From: Ancrocorticia sp047501485
GTDB lineage: Bacteria > Actinomycetota > Actinomycetes > Actinomycetales > Actinomycetaceae
Reading direction: 5' to 3'
Assembly (NCBI GenBank): GCA_047501485.1
Contig: JAZDRN010000001.1
Coordinates: 434,001 to 498,000 of the forward strand
Length of the DNA: 64,000 nt
Under the pieces are notes generated by a model. The model did not search any database and was not told the origin of the DNA. It saw only the letters and a list, made by a program, of their open reading frames with translations. This document shows positions 40,545 to 49,188 of this stretch, one piece after another. Within the stretch, counting starts at the first letter, position 1, and every line of letters starts with the position of its first letter. A program made the position numbers and the translations under genes.

Positions 40545-42737
40545 CTATTGCGTGGGCACGCGCTGAAGATCCGCCAGCCAGGCTGCCGAGGAGACATCGG
40601 AGGGCATGCGCCAATCCCCGCGTGGCGAAAGGGTTCCCCCCGCCAGCACCTTGGGACCGTTGGGTAGCGTGGATCGCTTGAACTGGTTGGCGAAAAAGCG
40701 CCGCAGGAACAAATCCATCCAATGGGTTATCCGTTCCAGCCCATACTGGTGCCGCTCTGCGGCCGGGAAGCCCGCGGGCCAGTTCCCGCTCTCCGCATTG
40801 CGCCAGGAATGCCACTGGTAGAAAGCTATCTTCGAGGGACGAAGCCCGAAACGGAGCAGATAGTAGAGAGTGAAGTCCTGAAGCTCGTAGGGGCCGATCT
40901 TCTGTTGCGTGGACTGGATCGTCTCGCCGTCGCGGGCGGGCACCAGTTCAGGGGAGATCTCGGTGTCCAGGATCGATTGCAGGGTCTGCCCAACGGCCTC
41001 TGAGAACTGACCCGAGGCTATGACCCAGCGGATGAGGTGCTGCATGAGGGTCTTGGGCACGCCGGGGTTCACGTTGTAGTGGCTCATGTGATCGCCGACC
41101 CCGAAGGTACACCATCCCAGTGCAAGCTCCGAGAGGTCGCCGGTGCCCAGCACTATTCCGCCTTTCTCGTTCGCGAGGCGGAAGAGGAAGTCCGTACGCA
41201 GCCCGGCCTGGACGTTCTCGAACGTCACATCGTAGACCTCCTCGCCGGAAGCGTAGGGATGGCCCATATCGGAGAGCATCTGGGCGGCGGCGGGCCTGAT
41301 GTCGATCTCCTCGAACGAGACACCTAGGCTCTCGGCGAGCCGGTAGGCGTTGTTCTTGGTGTGATCTGAGGTGGCGAATCCTGGCAGGGTGTAGGCGAGG
41401 ATATCGGTGCGGGGACGGCCCAGCAGATCCATGGCGCGCGCGGCGACGATGAGTGCGTGGGTCGAGTCCAAACCGCCTGAGACGCCGATGACCAACTTGG
41501 GATTCCCGATTGCCCGCAACCGTTGGCTGATGCCGTACACCTGAATGTTGTAGGCCTCGTAACAGTCCTGGTTGAGCTTGGCCTGATCATTGGGCACGAA
41601 GGGGAATCGATCGATTGAGCGGCGCAGTCCGATATCTGTGCGCGGCGGGTGGAGCGTGTAGACGATCGTCCGGAATTCGCCGTTATTCTCTCCGAAGGAA
41701 TCGGCCGCGGCGTGCACGGCGAGACTGCGGCGGTTGTCATCGAACGTCCCCTGCCGCAACCGTTCCTGGCGCAGGATGTCCAGATCGACATCCGCCGTGA
41801 CGATCTCGGATTCGAGGGAGAACCGTGTGGAGGTGGCCAGCTCATTGCCCATTTCGAAGATCATCGCTTGGCCATCCCACGATAGATCCGTGGAGGATTC
41901 CCCCTGGCCCGCAGCTGTGTAGACATAGGCGGCGTCACAGCGCATGGACGCCGCCCGCACCAGGGCGGTGCGGTCCGCAGCTCGTCCGACGGTGATCGGG
42001 GAACCGGAGATGTTGACGAGGACGGAGGCGCCCGCCAGCGCTGCGCGCGAGGACGGGGGAATGGGAACCCACATGTCCTCGCACACCTCCACGTGGAAGG
42101 TGAAGCCGGGGACGTCCTTCGCACGAAAGAGGAGATCGGGGCCGAAGGGGACGGATTCTGGGGAGGTGTCGTAGTCCAGGAAGTTCTCGAGCTCGAGGTA
42201 TTCGCTGGATTCAGCGGGAACCCCGTGGAGGAAGGGCGAATCCTGGCCGGTCTCGCCCAGAAGCTGGCTGGCGGAGCGAACACCGGGAAGTTCGATGCTC
42301 TCGCCGAGTTGATCATCTCCCGCCGCGAAATGCCGCTTCTCGTAGAACTCGCGGTAGTTGGGGATATAGGACTTGGGGACAACACCCAGAACCCGCCCGC
42401 GATGCACCACGACGGCACAGTTGAAGAGCCTGTTTCCTTTGAGCAGTGGTGCGCCGACGACGATGACGGGCAGGAGATCGGCGGAGGCCGCTCGTACGTC
42501 CTCCAATGCCTCGAGGGTCTGAGAGAGCAGCACATCCTGAAGGAAGAGATCGTCGATGTTGTAACCGGTGAGCGAAAGCTCCGGGAAAGCCGCGAGGGCT
42601 ACTCCATCCTCCGCGCATCTGCGCGCGACATCGACTATAGCCGCGGCATTGGCAAGAGGTTCGGCCGGATGTACGGGCAATGTGCAGGCGGCGATGCGCG
42701 CGAGCCCTTGGGCGTAGATGGAGTAGAAGCTTTCCAT
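40545..42737 (-). CDS. nadE: Glutamine-dependent NAD(+) synthase
   Basis: Last step of NAD synthesis: nicotinic acid adenine dinucleotide is amidated with glutamine nitrogen; 730 aa. The N-terminal nitrilase-type glutaminase (about 1-330) has the catalytic triad in AAFPELSLTGYN (E), VPKSYIPNYREFYEKRHF (K) and EVCEDMW (C). The C-terminal synthetase (about 365-730) has the pyrophosphate loop GVSGGLDST (about 418-426). It is slightly longer than mycobacterial NadE. Possible leaderless start: GACTAT is 5 nt before the ATG on the minus strand. Confidence 0.96.
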   Translation of the reverse strand: MESFYSIYAQGLARIAACTLPVHPAEPLANAAAIVDVARRCAEDGVALAAFPELSLTGYNIDDLFLQDVLLSQTLEALEDVRAASADLLPVIVVGAPLLKGNRLFNCAVVVHRGRVLGVVPKSYIPNYREFYEKRHFAAGDDQLGESIELPGVRSASQLLGETGQDSPFLHGVPAESSEYLELENFLDYDTSPESVPFGPDLLFRAKDVPGFTFHVEVCEDMWVPIPPSSRAALAGASVLVNISGSPITVGRAADRTALVRAASMRCDAAYVYTAAGQGESSTDLSWDGQAMIFEMGNELATSTRFSLESEIVTADVDLDILRQERLRQGTFDDNRRSLAVHAAADSFGENNGEFRTIVYTLHPPRTDIGLRRSIDRFPFVPNDQAKLNQDCYEAYNIQVYGISQRLRAIGNPKLVIGVSGGLDSTHALIVAARAMDLLGRPRTDILAYTLPGFATSDHTKNNAYRLAESLGVSFEEIDIRPAAAQMLSDMGHPYASGEEVYDVTFENVQAGLRTDFLFRLANEKGGIVLGTGDLSELALGWCTFGVGDHMSHYNVNPGVPKTLMQHLIRWVIASGQFSEAVGQTLQSILDTEISPELVPARDGETIQSTQQKIGPYELQDFTLYYLLRFGLRPSKIAFYQWHSWRNAESGNWPAGFPAAERHQYGLERITHWMDLFLRRFFANQFKRSTLPNGPKVLAGGTLSPRGDWRMPSDVSSAAWLADLQRVPTQ

Positions 42738-42808
42738 GGGTCATAGTCTGCCAGAGCGATCCGACAGGAAATGCATTCGAATTGCGTATGGCGGGAAGAA
42801 CCCGTCCC

Positions 42809-42823
42809 TAGAATCGATGCATG
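42809..42823 (+). promoter_or_regulatory. Leaderless-type -10 of the methyltransferase gene
   Basis: TAGAAT (42809-42814), 6 nt before the ATG at 42821: the same hexamer and spacing as glmS. No Shine-Dalgarno is present. Confidence 0.6.
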
Positions 42824-43459
42824 GACGATGTCAATGCGGCGATTCGCGACCGCTTCACTCAACGCGCGGATACCTACGACGACGCCATCATGCACGTGCA
42901 GCTCTCACGGGCGGTGGCCTCGTTCATCGGCGATCCGGGCGAGGAGGACGTGCTCGACATCGCCACGGGGACCGGTTTGGTACTGCGGGCTCTGCGGGAT
43001 CAGAATCCCGATGCCGCGTTCTCGATGACGGGCGTCGATCTGACGCTCCGGATGCTCGATGTGGCGCGCGGGTACCTGCCCGAGGCCACGCTCATCGAGG
43101 CGGACGCCGCTTCGCTGCCCCTGGCGGATCGCTCCTTCGACCTGGTGACGTGCGTATGTGGTCTCCACCTGATTTCCGATGTCACGGCTACCGTCTCCGA
43201 ATGGGCGCGTGCCCTGCGTCCGGGAGGCAGGGCCGTCACCGCCACCTACACCTATTTCGACGGCGAGAACCACTACGGCTCTGACCAAGAGGCGGCTGCC
43301 GAGTGTCAGAAGGGGCTGCCCGCCGATCGCCATTCGCGCTTCGACACGTTGGAGAAGCTGAAAGCCGCCATCGAGCCGACAGGATTCCGGCTGAACCGGA
43401 CCGAGGACTGGACCGACGGCGGCGACGTCGTCGTCATCTGCGAATTCGTCAGAATCTGA
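42821..43459 (+). CDS. Class I SAM-dependent methyltransferase
   Basis: A 212-aa methyltransferase of the Methyltransf_11/UbiE-like type. Motif I VLDIATGTGLVLRAL is at about 44-58, motif II GVDLTLRMLDVAR about 71-83, LPLADRSFDLVTCVCGLHLI about 100-119, and RALRPGGRAV about 131-140. The substrate is unknown. Divergent from nadE with 83 nt between starts. It could be a small-molecule or menaquinone/lipid methylase, but nothing nearby decides this. Confidence 0.82.
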   Translation: MDDVNAAIRDRFTQRADTYDDAIMHVQLSRAVASFIGDPGEEDVLDIATGTGLVLRALRDQNPDAAFSMTGVDLTLRMLDVARGYLPEATLIEADAASLPLADRSFDLVTCVCGLHLISDVTATVSEWARALRPGGRAVTATYTYFDGENHYGSDQEAAAECQKGLPADRHSRFDTLEKLKAAIEPTGFRLNRTEDWTDGGDVVVICEFVRI

Positions 43460-43494
43460 CCGCGCCGCACGCCCCTCCGGCCCAAGCCGGGCGG

Positions 43495-44268
43495 TCAGCG
43501 CCGGATCGGCAGCCTGCGCAGTAATAGCCAGCTGATACCGACGAATACCGCCGTGTCGAACAGACATTGGATGGCGAAGGACAGGATGGGATCGGAGAGC
43601 GTCAGGAAGTGACCGAGACGCCCGTCGAAACCCGTCAGTAGGGGCAGGACCACCAGGGCGATGGCCGCCAGGCCGACCGGGATCCACCACGGCAGCCGGA
43701 CGAAGAGCATCGAGACGAAGTAACCGGCGGCGTGGGCATAGACCATGACCAGGAACATGAGGAGCGGTGCGAACCAGAGGATACCGTCCATCGGCTCGAA
43801 GGCCACGTCCAGTCCCATCCGCTGCGCGAGGTCCCCCGCAAGGTTGCCGGAGAAGTCTCCCGTGGCGATGGAATGGACGACCATCGCCAATGCCACGAGT
43901 AGAGCCATGGAGAGCGCGCTGGCCAGCCAGGTCCATAGGTTGACGCGGAATATCGAACCGCGGCTCATGCCTGCTCCCAGGTAGGCTCGTGCCGTGGCGG
44001 CGTTGACGATGGAGACTATTCCGGCCGCGAAAGCGACGACCGTGCCGACGACCACGGTTCCCGTCGGGATCCAGGGCAGGTTCTCAACGAAAACCTTGGG
44101 GAAAACCTCGAATCCGTTGATCTCGAATCTGACCCATCCCTTGGTGATCCAGCGAAGGGCAATGGTGAGGGGGATGACGAGAGCCACGCCCACGATCGTC
44201 CAGAGATTATTGAGAAGCTGCTCCTTGATAGCCCGTCTGGTCACGGCGCGGTGAGTGGTGGCGATCAT
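43495..44268 (-). CDS. ABC transporter membrane protein (YtrA-operon type)
   Basis: A 257-aa integral membrane protein with six hydrophobic segments (starting at about 25, 60, 100, 150, 180 and 225). Its ATG at 44268 overlaps the stop of the ATPase gene (ATGA). It has no recognised permease motif; being the third gene of a GntR-ATPase-membrane protein operon, it is the transport partner. Such operons in Gram-positives respond to cell-wall-active peptides or glycopeptides, which is inference here. Confidence 0.8.
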   Translation of the reverse strand: MIATTHRAVTRRAIKEQLLNNLWTIVGVALVIPLTIALRWITKGWVRFEINGFEVFPKVFVENLPWIPTGTVVVGTVVAFAAGIVSIVNAATARAYLGAGMSRGSIFRVNLWTWLASALSMALLVALAMVVHSIATGDFSGNLAGDLAQRMGLDVAFEPMDGILWFAPLLMFLVMVYAHAAGYFVSMLFVRLPWWIPVGLAAIALVVLPLLTGFDGRLGHFLTLSDPILSFAIQCLFDTAVFVGISWLLLRRLPIRR

Positions 44269-45038
44269 AGCGAGTCTCCCTTCAAGAAATGATCCCGCTG
44301 GGCGGAGGTCAGGGTCAGGTCCATGAGGACCTCGGTCAAGCTCGGAAGCCGGTTGGCTTGGCGGTGGCGCTCGCGGACATCGTCTATCTCTCCGTGCTCG
44401 ACGATTCGCCCGCCATCCACGAAGATGACGTGGTCGAGTAGATCCTCGACCTCCTCGATGAGGTGGGACGACATGATGATCGTGCGCGGATTCTCGGCGT
44501 AGTCCGCCAGCAGAGTGCGATAGAAAAGCTCGCGTGCCACGGCGTCCATTCCCAGGTGAACCTCGTCGAAGATCGTCACGGGGCAACGCGAGGCGAGCCC
44601 GAGGGTGGCGTAGAAGGCCGACCGTTGCCCGCGCGAGAGCTTGTCCGGCTTCTTGCGAGGATTCAGTTTGAACAGGTCGAGCAAGCGCAGGGCGAATTGT
44701 TCGTCCCAGCTGGGCCGGGCATCGCGCCAGAGATCCAGGGTCTTCTTCATCTTCTCGTCGCCGAAGATGGCCATGGAGTCGCAGGCGACGCACACGGAGG
44801 CCATCGCGTCGCGGTTCTCGAACACGGGGACCCCTCCAACGAGGACTCGCCCCTGCTGGGCTCGCAGGAGCCCGCCGATCAGCAGCGAGAGGGTCGACTT
44901 TCCAGAACCGTTGCGGCCCAGAAGTCCGGTGAGAGAGCCTGCGGCGACCGAAAGGCTGACGTCGCCGATGGCGTTTTGGTGATGGAGATCATAATGGAAA
45001 TCCACGCCGTGGAGTTCTATGGACAGGGGAGCTGTCAT
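44265..45038 (-). CDS. ABC transporter ATP-binding protein
   Basis: A 257-aa ATPase. Walker A GRNGSGKST (about 41-49), signature LSRGQRS (about 133-139, a variant of LSGGQ), Walker B VTIFDEV (about 154-160) with the catalytic glutamate, and H-loop MSSHLIEE (about 187-194). The sequence follows the YtrB/BcrA type of small ABC importers-exporters. It overlaps both neighbours by 4 nt, so GntR, ATPase and permease form one coupled operon. Confidence 0.9.
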   Translation of the reverse strand: MTAPLSIELHGVDFHYDLHHQNAIGDVSLSVAAGSLTGLLGRNGSGKSTLSLLIGGLLRAQQGRVLVGGVPVFENRDAMASVCVACDSMAIFGDEKMKKTLDLWRDARPSWDEQFALRLLDLFKLNPRKKPDKLSRGQRSAFYATLGLASRCPVTIFDEVHLGMDAVARELFYRTLLADYAENPRTIIMSSHLIEEVEDLLDHVIFVDGGRIVEHGEIDDVRERHRQANRLPSLTEVLMDLTLTSAQRDHFLKGDSL

Positions 45039-45457
45039 GGGAGTTCCTTCCCGTCTTGTGCGGATGCCGTGGGATCGTTCACTGCTGGAGGAGTGGTGGA
45101 GGCGAAGTGTTCGCGGGCGGCATCGATGATCGAATCGGATGAAAGGCCCAGGGCCAATCCCTCGTTCAGTGCGGGGATCAGGACCTTGGAGGCGTAGTTG
45201 GCACGTCCTGCCTGTCTCAGCAGGCCGGGTGCCTGCTCCGTCACGAACATCCCGATACCGCGGCGCTTCTCCACGATGTTCTCCTCGACCAGCTGTGCGA
45301 ATGCCTTGTTGGCCGTTGCGGGATTGATGCGATAGGTGGTGGCGTACTGCGTGGTGGACATGAGCTTCTCGCCCGGCTGTAGATCGCCCGTGAGGATCCG
45401 CATACGAATCTCCTCCGCTATCTGCTGGTAGATCGGGCGGTCGTCCGTGAAATCCAT
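45035..45457 (-). CDS. GntR-family (YtrA subfamily) regulator
   Basis: A 140-aa regulator of the short YtrA type. The winged helix (about 8-75) begins PIYQQIAEEIRMRILTGDLQPGEKL and has TTYRINPATANKAFAQLVEENIVEKRRGIGMFVT; the short C-terminal part (about 80-120) is the dimerisation segment. It heads the operon and very likely represses it through the palindrome that overlaps its own -10 box. The stop overlaps the ATPase start (ATGA). Confidence 0.9.
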   Translation of the reverse strand: MDFTDDRPIYQQIAEEIRMRILTGDLQPGEKLMSTTQYATTYRINPATANKAFAQLVEENIVEKRRGIGMFVTEQAPGLLRQAGRANYASKVLIPALNEGLALGLSSDSIIDAAREHFASTTPPAVNDPTASAQDGKELP

Positions 45458-45793
45458 TGTTAAGCCACCCCCGAAGTTGCTTGGTTAGTTACTGTACTAA
45501 TTAACCATGTAACCGGAGGTCTGTCAACCATGGATTGAGATCTCTGATGTTCGTCAGCACGCGTCCCGGCGTGGATGGCGGGTGTGGTCACGTGCGACTT
45601 GTGTGAGGGAGCCCATGGTGGCGCGTCTCGTGAGAGTGTCATATCGCGCCGATATATCGTTGGTCGAGTATTCTTGCGAGGTGATTGCCTGGCGCCGCCG
45701 TGATATCGCACGTGAATGCACGTACGAGTGCGGTGGAAAAGGTTGGGGCGTCGAATTGTCAGCAAGGACATCGACCATGACAAAGGAGTATTT
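45458..45793. other. Divergent region between the YtrA operon and the dehydrogenase operon
   Basis: No gene is seen. Beside the YtrA promoter/operator it holds a palindrome ATATCG-CGC-CGATAT (45640-45654), a GTGATATCGCACG element near 45700, and TATTCT (45670-45675) as a possible -10 for the dehydrogenase operon. Confidence 0.45.
45483..45527 (-). promoter_or_regulatory. Promoter and YtrA-type operator of the ABC operon
   Basis: On the minus strand TTGACA (45527-45522), a 17-nt spacer and TTAATT (45504-45499) form a near-consensus promoter. The -10 is covered by a 24-bp imperfect palindrome (45483-45506) with outer halves GGTTA and TAACC and inner TTA/TAA. This is the layout of an autorepressed GntR operon. 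Confidence 0.75.
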
Positions 45794-46846
45794 ATGAGGT
45801 CGCCACGCATCGGCCTGTTGGGGCTCGGACGCATTGGACTAATGCACGCCCGGATCCTCTGCGACCTGACGAGGAACCTGGTGGTCGCCGACCCGCGGCC
45901 CGAATGCGTGGCGCGTGCGAGCGAGGCTCTCGACGTCGAGGTGAGGAGCGTGGAGGAACTCCTCGCCTCATCGGACCTCGATGGCCTGGTCATCGCCACT
46001 CCCACCGATACCCACGCGGAACTCATCTGCCGCGCGAGCTCGCTGGGCGTCCCCATCTTCTGCGAGAAGCCGGTCGCCCTGGATCTTCAGAGCACGTTGC
46101 GTGCGAACGCGGTTGCCAAGGATGCCGGCGTTCCCGTCCACATCGGGTTCCAGCGGCACTTCGATGCCGGCTACTCGCGGGCCCGGGCCCGTCTGGCGGA
46201 CGGGGAGATCGGCGAGTTGCGTCGTGTGCACATGGGCACGCTCGATCAGGCCCCGGCGGCCCGCGAGTTCCTGGCTGCCTCGGGAGGAATCTACGTCGAC
46301 TGCCTCATTCACGATTTTGACGCATTGCGATGGGTGACCGGCCGCGAGGTCGCCGAGGTCTACGCGGTGGGCACCGATCTGGGGCTTGCGGACTTCGCGG
46401 ATTTCGACGACGTCGCCGAAACCGTCCTGCTGCTCACCATGGACGACGGCGTGCTGGTGACAGCGCACTCCTCGCGCTTCAACGGGGCCGGATACGACGT
46501 GCGCATGGAATTGCACGGAACCCGCGGGACCGACGTCGTCGGCCTCGACGACAGACTGCCGGTGCGTTCCGTGGAACCTGGCGCGGCATACCCGCAGGGC
46601 GAGCCGTGGGAGGATTTCATCCTGCGATTCCAGGACTCCTACACCCGCGAGTTGGAGGCTTTCCTGCGGGTTGTGGACGGGAGCGGGGAAGTGCCCGCCA
46701 CCATCGACGACGCCGTCGCCTCCTTGCGCATCGCCCAGGCCTGCGCCCTCTCGCGGCGAGAGCATCGCCCGGTGCGGCTATCGGAGATCGTGGTGGCGGC
46801 GTCCGCCGTCGACGCGGACGGATCGTCGGATGGGAACGAGGCCTGA
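45794..46846 (+). CDS. Gfo/Idh/MocA-family oxidoreductase (inositol-dehydrogenase-like)
   Basis: A 350-aa NAD(P)-dependent dehydrogenase. The Rossmann loop GLLGLGRIGLMHA is at about 8-20, the EKP motif CEKPVALD at about 93-100, and the catalytic region YVDCLIHDFDALRWV (about 171-185) carries the D-x-x-x-H pattern of inositol and sugar dehydrogenases. AAAGGAG precedes the ATG at 45794, so the longer open frame is not used. Its stop overlaps the symporter start. Substrate: an inositol, sugar or sugar acid, not determinable. Confidence 0.85.
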   Translation: MRSPRIGLLGLGRIGLMHARILCDLTRNLVVADPRPECVARASEALDVEVRSVEELLASSDLDGLVIATPTDTHAELICRASSLGVPIFCEKPVALDLQSTLRANAVAKDAGVPVHIGFQRHFDAGYSRARARLADGEIGELRRVHMGTLDQAPAAREFLAASGGIYVDCLIHDFDALRWVTGREVAEVYAVGTDLGLADFADFDDVAETVLLLTMDDGVLVTAHSSRFNGAGYDVRMELHGTRGTDVVGLDDRLPVRSVEPGAAYPQGEPWEDFILRFQDSYTRELEAFLRVVDGSGEVPATIDDAVASLRIAQACALSRREHRPVRLSEIVVAASAVDADGSSDGNEA

Positions 46847-48549
46847 TGGATCTGCGGCTCGACGCGACGCTCTTCGATTACTCCTTCGTCGCGGTATACC
46901 TCTTCTTTGTCATCGCCATCGGCGTTGTCACCAAGCGTAAGGTCCTCACCTCGGAGGATTACTTCCTCTCCGGGCGCTCCCTGCCCGCGTGGATCTGTGC
47001 GCTGGCCTTCCTCTCCGCGAACATCGGAGCGACCGAACTGCTGGGCATGGCAGCCAACGGCTCCCAGTACGGGCTGGCGACGGTGCACTACTACTGGATC
47101 GGCGCCGTGCCGGCCATGGTGTTCCTCGGCCTGATCATGATGCCCTTCTATTACGGCTCCAAGGTGCGTTCGGTTCCCGAATACCTGCGCCTGCGCTTCA
47201 ACAGGGCAACGCACCTGTATCAGTCCATCATCTTCTCGGTGGCCACCATCCTGATCGCGGGGGTCAACCTCTTCGCGCTGGCGCTGCTCATCAACGTGCT
47301 CATCGGGTTGCCGCTGTGGGCATCCATTGTCGTCTCGGCCGGAGTGGTGCTGCTGTACACCACCATGGGCGGGCTGACGGCGACCATGTACAACGAGGTG
47401 CTGCAGTTCTTCATCATCGTCGCGTTCCTGGTCCCGTTGACCGTCGGCGGGCTCGCTCGCGTGGGCGGCGTCGATGGGCTTCTGGAGTCGCTGCGGGAGA
47501 GCCAGGTGCTGGGGGAGAATGGGCTCTCCGTGTGGGGAGGGACCGGGCTCGGCGAGACCACCAATCCCTACGGCAACTGGATCGCGCTCCTGCTGGGCAT
47601 GGGCTTCGTGAACTCATTCGGCTACTGGACTACCAATTTCACGGAGGTGCAGCGCGCGCTGTCTGCCAAGGACATGTCCGCCGCACGCCGCACGCCGATC
47701 ATCGCGGCCATTCCGAAGATGTTCCTTCCCCTGATCATCATCACGCCGGGCCTGCTCGCAGCGGTGCTCGTACCGGAGCTCGCCACGGGCCAGCTCTCGC
47801 ACAATGAGGCATTGCCGGCACTCATCGGCGCGGTCCTCCCCACCGGACTGGTGGGTCTGGCGCTGGCCGCGCTCATCGCCGCCTTCATGGCGGGGATGGC
47901 CGCCAATGTCTCTGCCTTCAACACGGTGGTCACCTACGATCTGTGGCAGACCTACGTCAAACCGAACGAGAAGGACACCTACTACCTGCGGGTCGGTCGC
48001 AAGCTGACCATCGCGGGCGTGCTGATCGCGATCGGCGCGGCATTCATCGCGGCGACGTTCAACAACATCCAGGACTATCTGCAGCTGCTGCAGTCCATCT
48101 TCAGCGCGCCGCTCTTCGCCACTTTCATCCTCGGCATGTTCTGGAAGCGCATGAGCCCGTGGGCGGGGCTCTGGGGACTGGTGGCCGGTGCTATAGGCGC
48201 GGCGGGTGTCCAAGTCGGATACATGGCGGGGATCTTCGAGTTCAACTCGCAGCAGGCCGCCTCCTTCACGGGGTCCGGAATGGCCTTTATCTTCGATATC
48301 GTCGTCTCCGTGCTGGTCACCATGCGCACACCGCCCCGACCGGTCGAGGAACTGGACGGGCTCGTATGGGGACGCACCAAAATGCCCATCAAGGGCGCAC
48401 AACCAGCACCGGACCTTCACGGGGTCGCCGTCAAGGCCGAGCGTGAGCGCGTCGCCGCGGGTGAACCCCTCAAGTGGTGGGACAACCCGTGGCCCCTGGG
48501 CATCGCGGTGCTGACGGTCATGGTCATCCTCAATATCGTGGTGGGATGA
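46846..48549 (+). CDS. Sodium:solute symporter (SSS family)
   Basis: A 567-aa membrane protein with about 13-14 helices. The N-terminus has TKRKVLTSEDYFLSGRSLPAW (the SSS entry motif, about 29-49), YGSKVRSVPEYLRLRF (about 104-119) and the sodium-site helix GLVGLALAALIAAFMAGMAANVSAFNTVVTYDLW (about 341-374). The start overlaps the dehydrogenase stop (TGATG), so the two are coupled; the imported solute is probably that enzyme's substrate or its precursor. Confidence 0.9.
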   Translation: MDLRLDATLFDYSFVAVYLFFVIAIGVVTKRKVLTSEDYFLSGRSLPAWICALAFLSANIGATELLGMAANGSQYGLATVHYYWIGAVPAMVFLGLIMMPFYYGSKVRSVPEYLRLRFNRATHLYQSIIFSVATILIAGVNLFALALLINVLIGLPLWASIVVSAGVVLLYTTMGGLTATMYNEVLQFFIIVAFLVPLTVGGLARVGGVDGLLESLRESQVLGENGLSVWGGTGLGETTNPYGNWIALLLGMGFVNSFGYWTTNFTEVQRALSAKDMSAARRTPIIAAIPKMFLPLIIITPGLLAAVLVPELATGQLSHNEALPALIGAVLPTGLVGLALAALIAAFMAGMAANVSAFNTVVTYDLWQTYVKPNEKDTYYLRVGRKLTIAGVLIAIGAAFIAATFNNIQDYLQLLQSIFSAPLFATFILGMFWKRMSPWAGLWGLVAGAIGAAGVQVGYMAGIFEFNSQQAASFTGSGMAFIFDIVVSVLVTMRTPPRPVEELDGLVWGRTKMPIKGAQPAPDLHGVAVKAERERVAAGEPLKWWDNPWPLGIAVLTVMVILNIVVG

Positions 48550-48550
48550 G

Positions 48551-48940
48551 ATGATCGATAAGCCGGACGAACCTTGGAAGAACACCGAGGCGCCTCAGAA
48601 GAACAACGAGTCCGTACCCGCTGAAACGGAGCCGACAATGGTGAAGAATCCCGAGACGACGTCCCGCCCGCGTCGCAGAAGCCGCAGGCCGACATCCACT
48701 GAGCTGGTGCTCGACCTACGCACCTGGATCGCCGCGATGTTCGCGACTTTCGGTACGATGCTCGCCGTGTACGGCGCTTTCTTCGCGACGCCCGAGGATA
48801 TCGCCAAGGGGGCGGGAATCAACCTCAATCTGTGGACCGGTGTGGGATTGATCGTCGTCGCCGCTCTGTTCGCGGCATGGTTGCTCATACGCCCGACCGC
48901 GGTGGAGGAGAATGTGGGCCCGTTCGACGACGGCGCGTAG
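48551..48940 (+). CDS. Small two-helix membrane protein linked to the symporter
   Basis: A 129-aa protein one base after the symporter stop. A hydrophilic, Arg-rich N-terminal half (RPRRRSRRP about 39-47) precedes two membrane helices (about 58-77 and 94-112) joined by EDIAKGAGINLNLWTG. The L-D-L-R-W/F helix plus N-x-N-L-W pattern resembles small proteins often encoded next to SSS symporters in actinobacteria; an accessory or stability role is inferred only from position. Confidence 0.7.
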   Translation: MIDKPDEPWKNTEAPQKNNESVPAETEPTMVKNPETTSRPRRRSRRPTSTELVLDLRTWIAAMFATFGTMLAVYGAFFATPEDIAKGAGINLNLWTGVGLIVVAALFAAWLLIRPTAVEENVGPFDDGA

Positions 48941-49188
48941 CCCGGAGCCGTTCGCCCTCCCTTCACTCGTTTCTCCCCGACCCCACTCCGCCGGTGCGAC
49001 GAGCCGTTCGATGATGCCACGGGCGAACGTGCTGTTGGCGACCTCCACGCAAGCGGGGTGCGGAAACAGATAGGATCGTTCCGGTAGAACGTGGAACATG
49101 TGAGTGCGGAACATGCTCGGACGCTCACGCCCGGGCGGGCCCTACTGGGTCACATTTTCGCGCACCATGATGAAAGGGTGAATCTCCA
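48941..49188. promoter_or_regulatory. fix operon upstream region
   Basis: No gene is seen. TAGGAT (49071-49076) is a likely -10. Just after it, GTGGAACATG (49091-49100) and GCGGAACATG (49106-49115) repeat with a 15-bp period, and TAGAACGTG (49085-49093) is a weaker third copy: a possible activator or repressor site. AAAGG precedes the fixA ATG. Confidence 0.4.
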
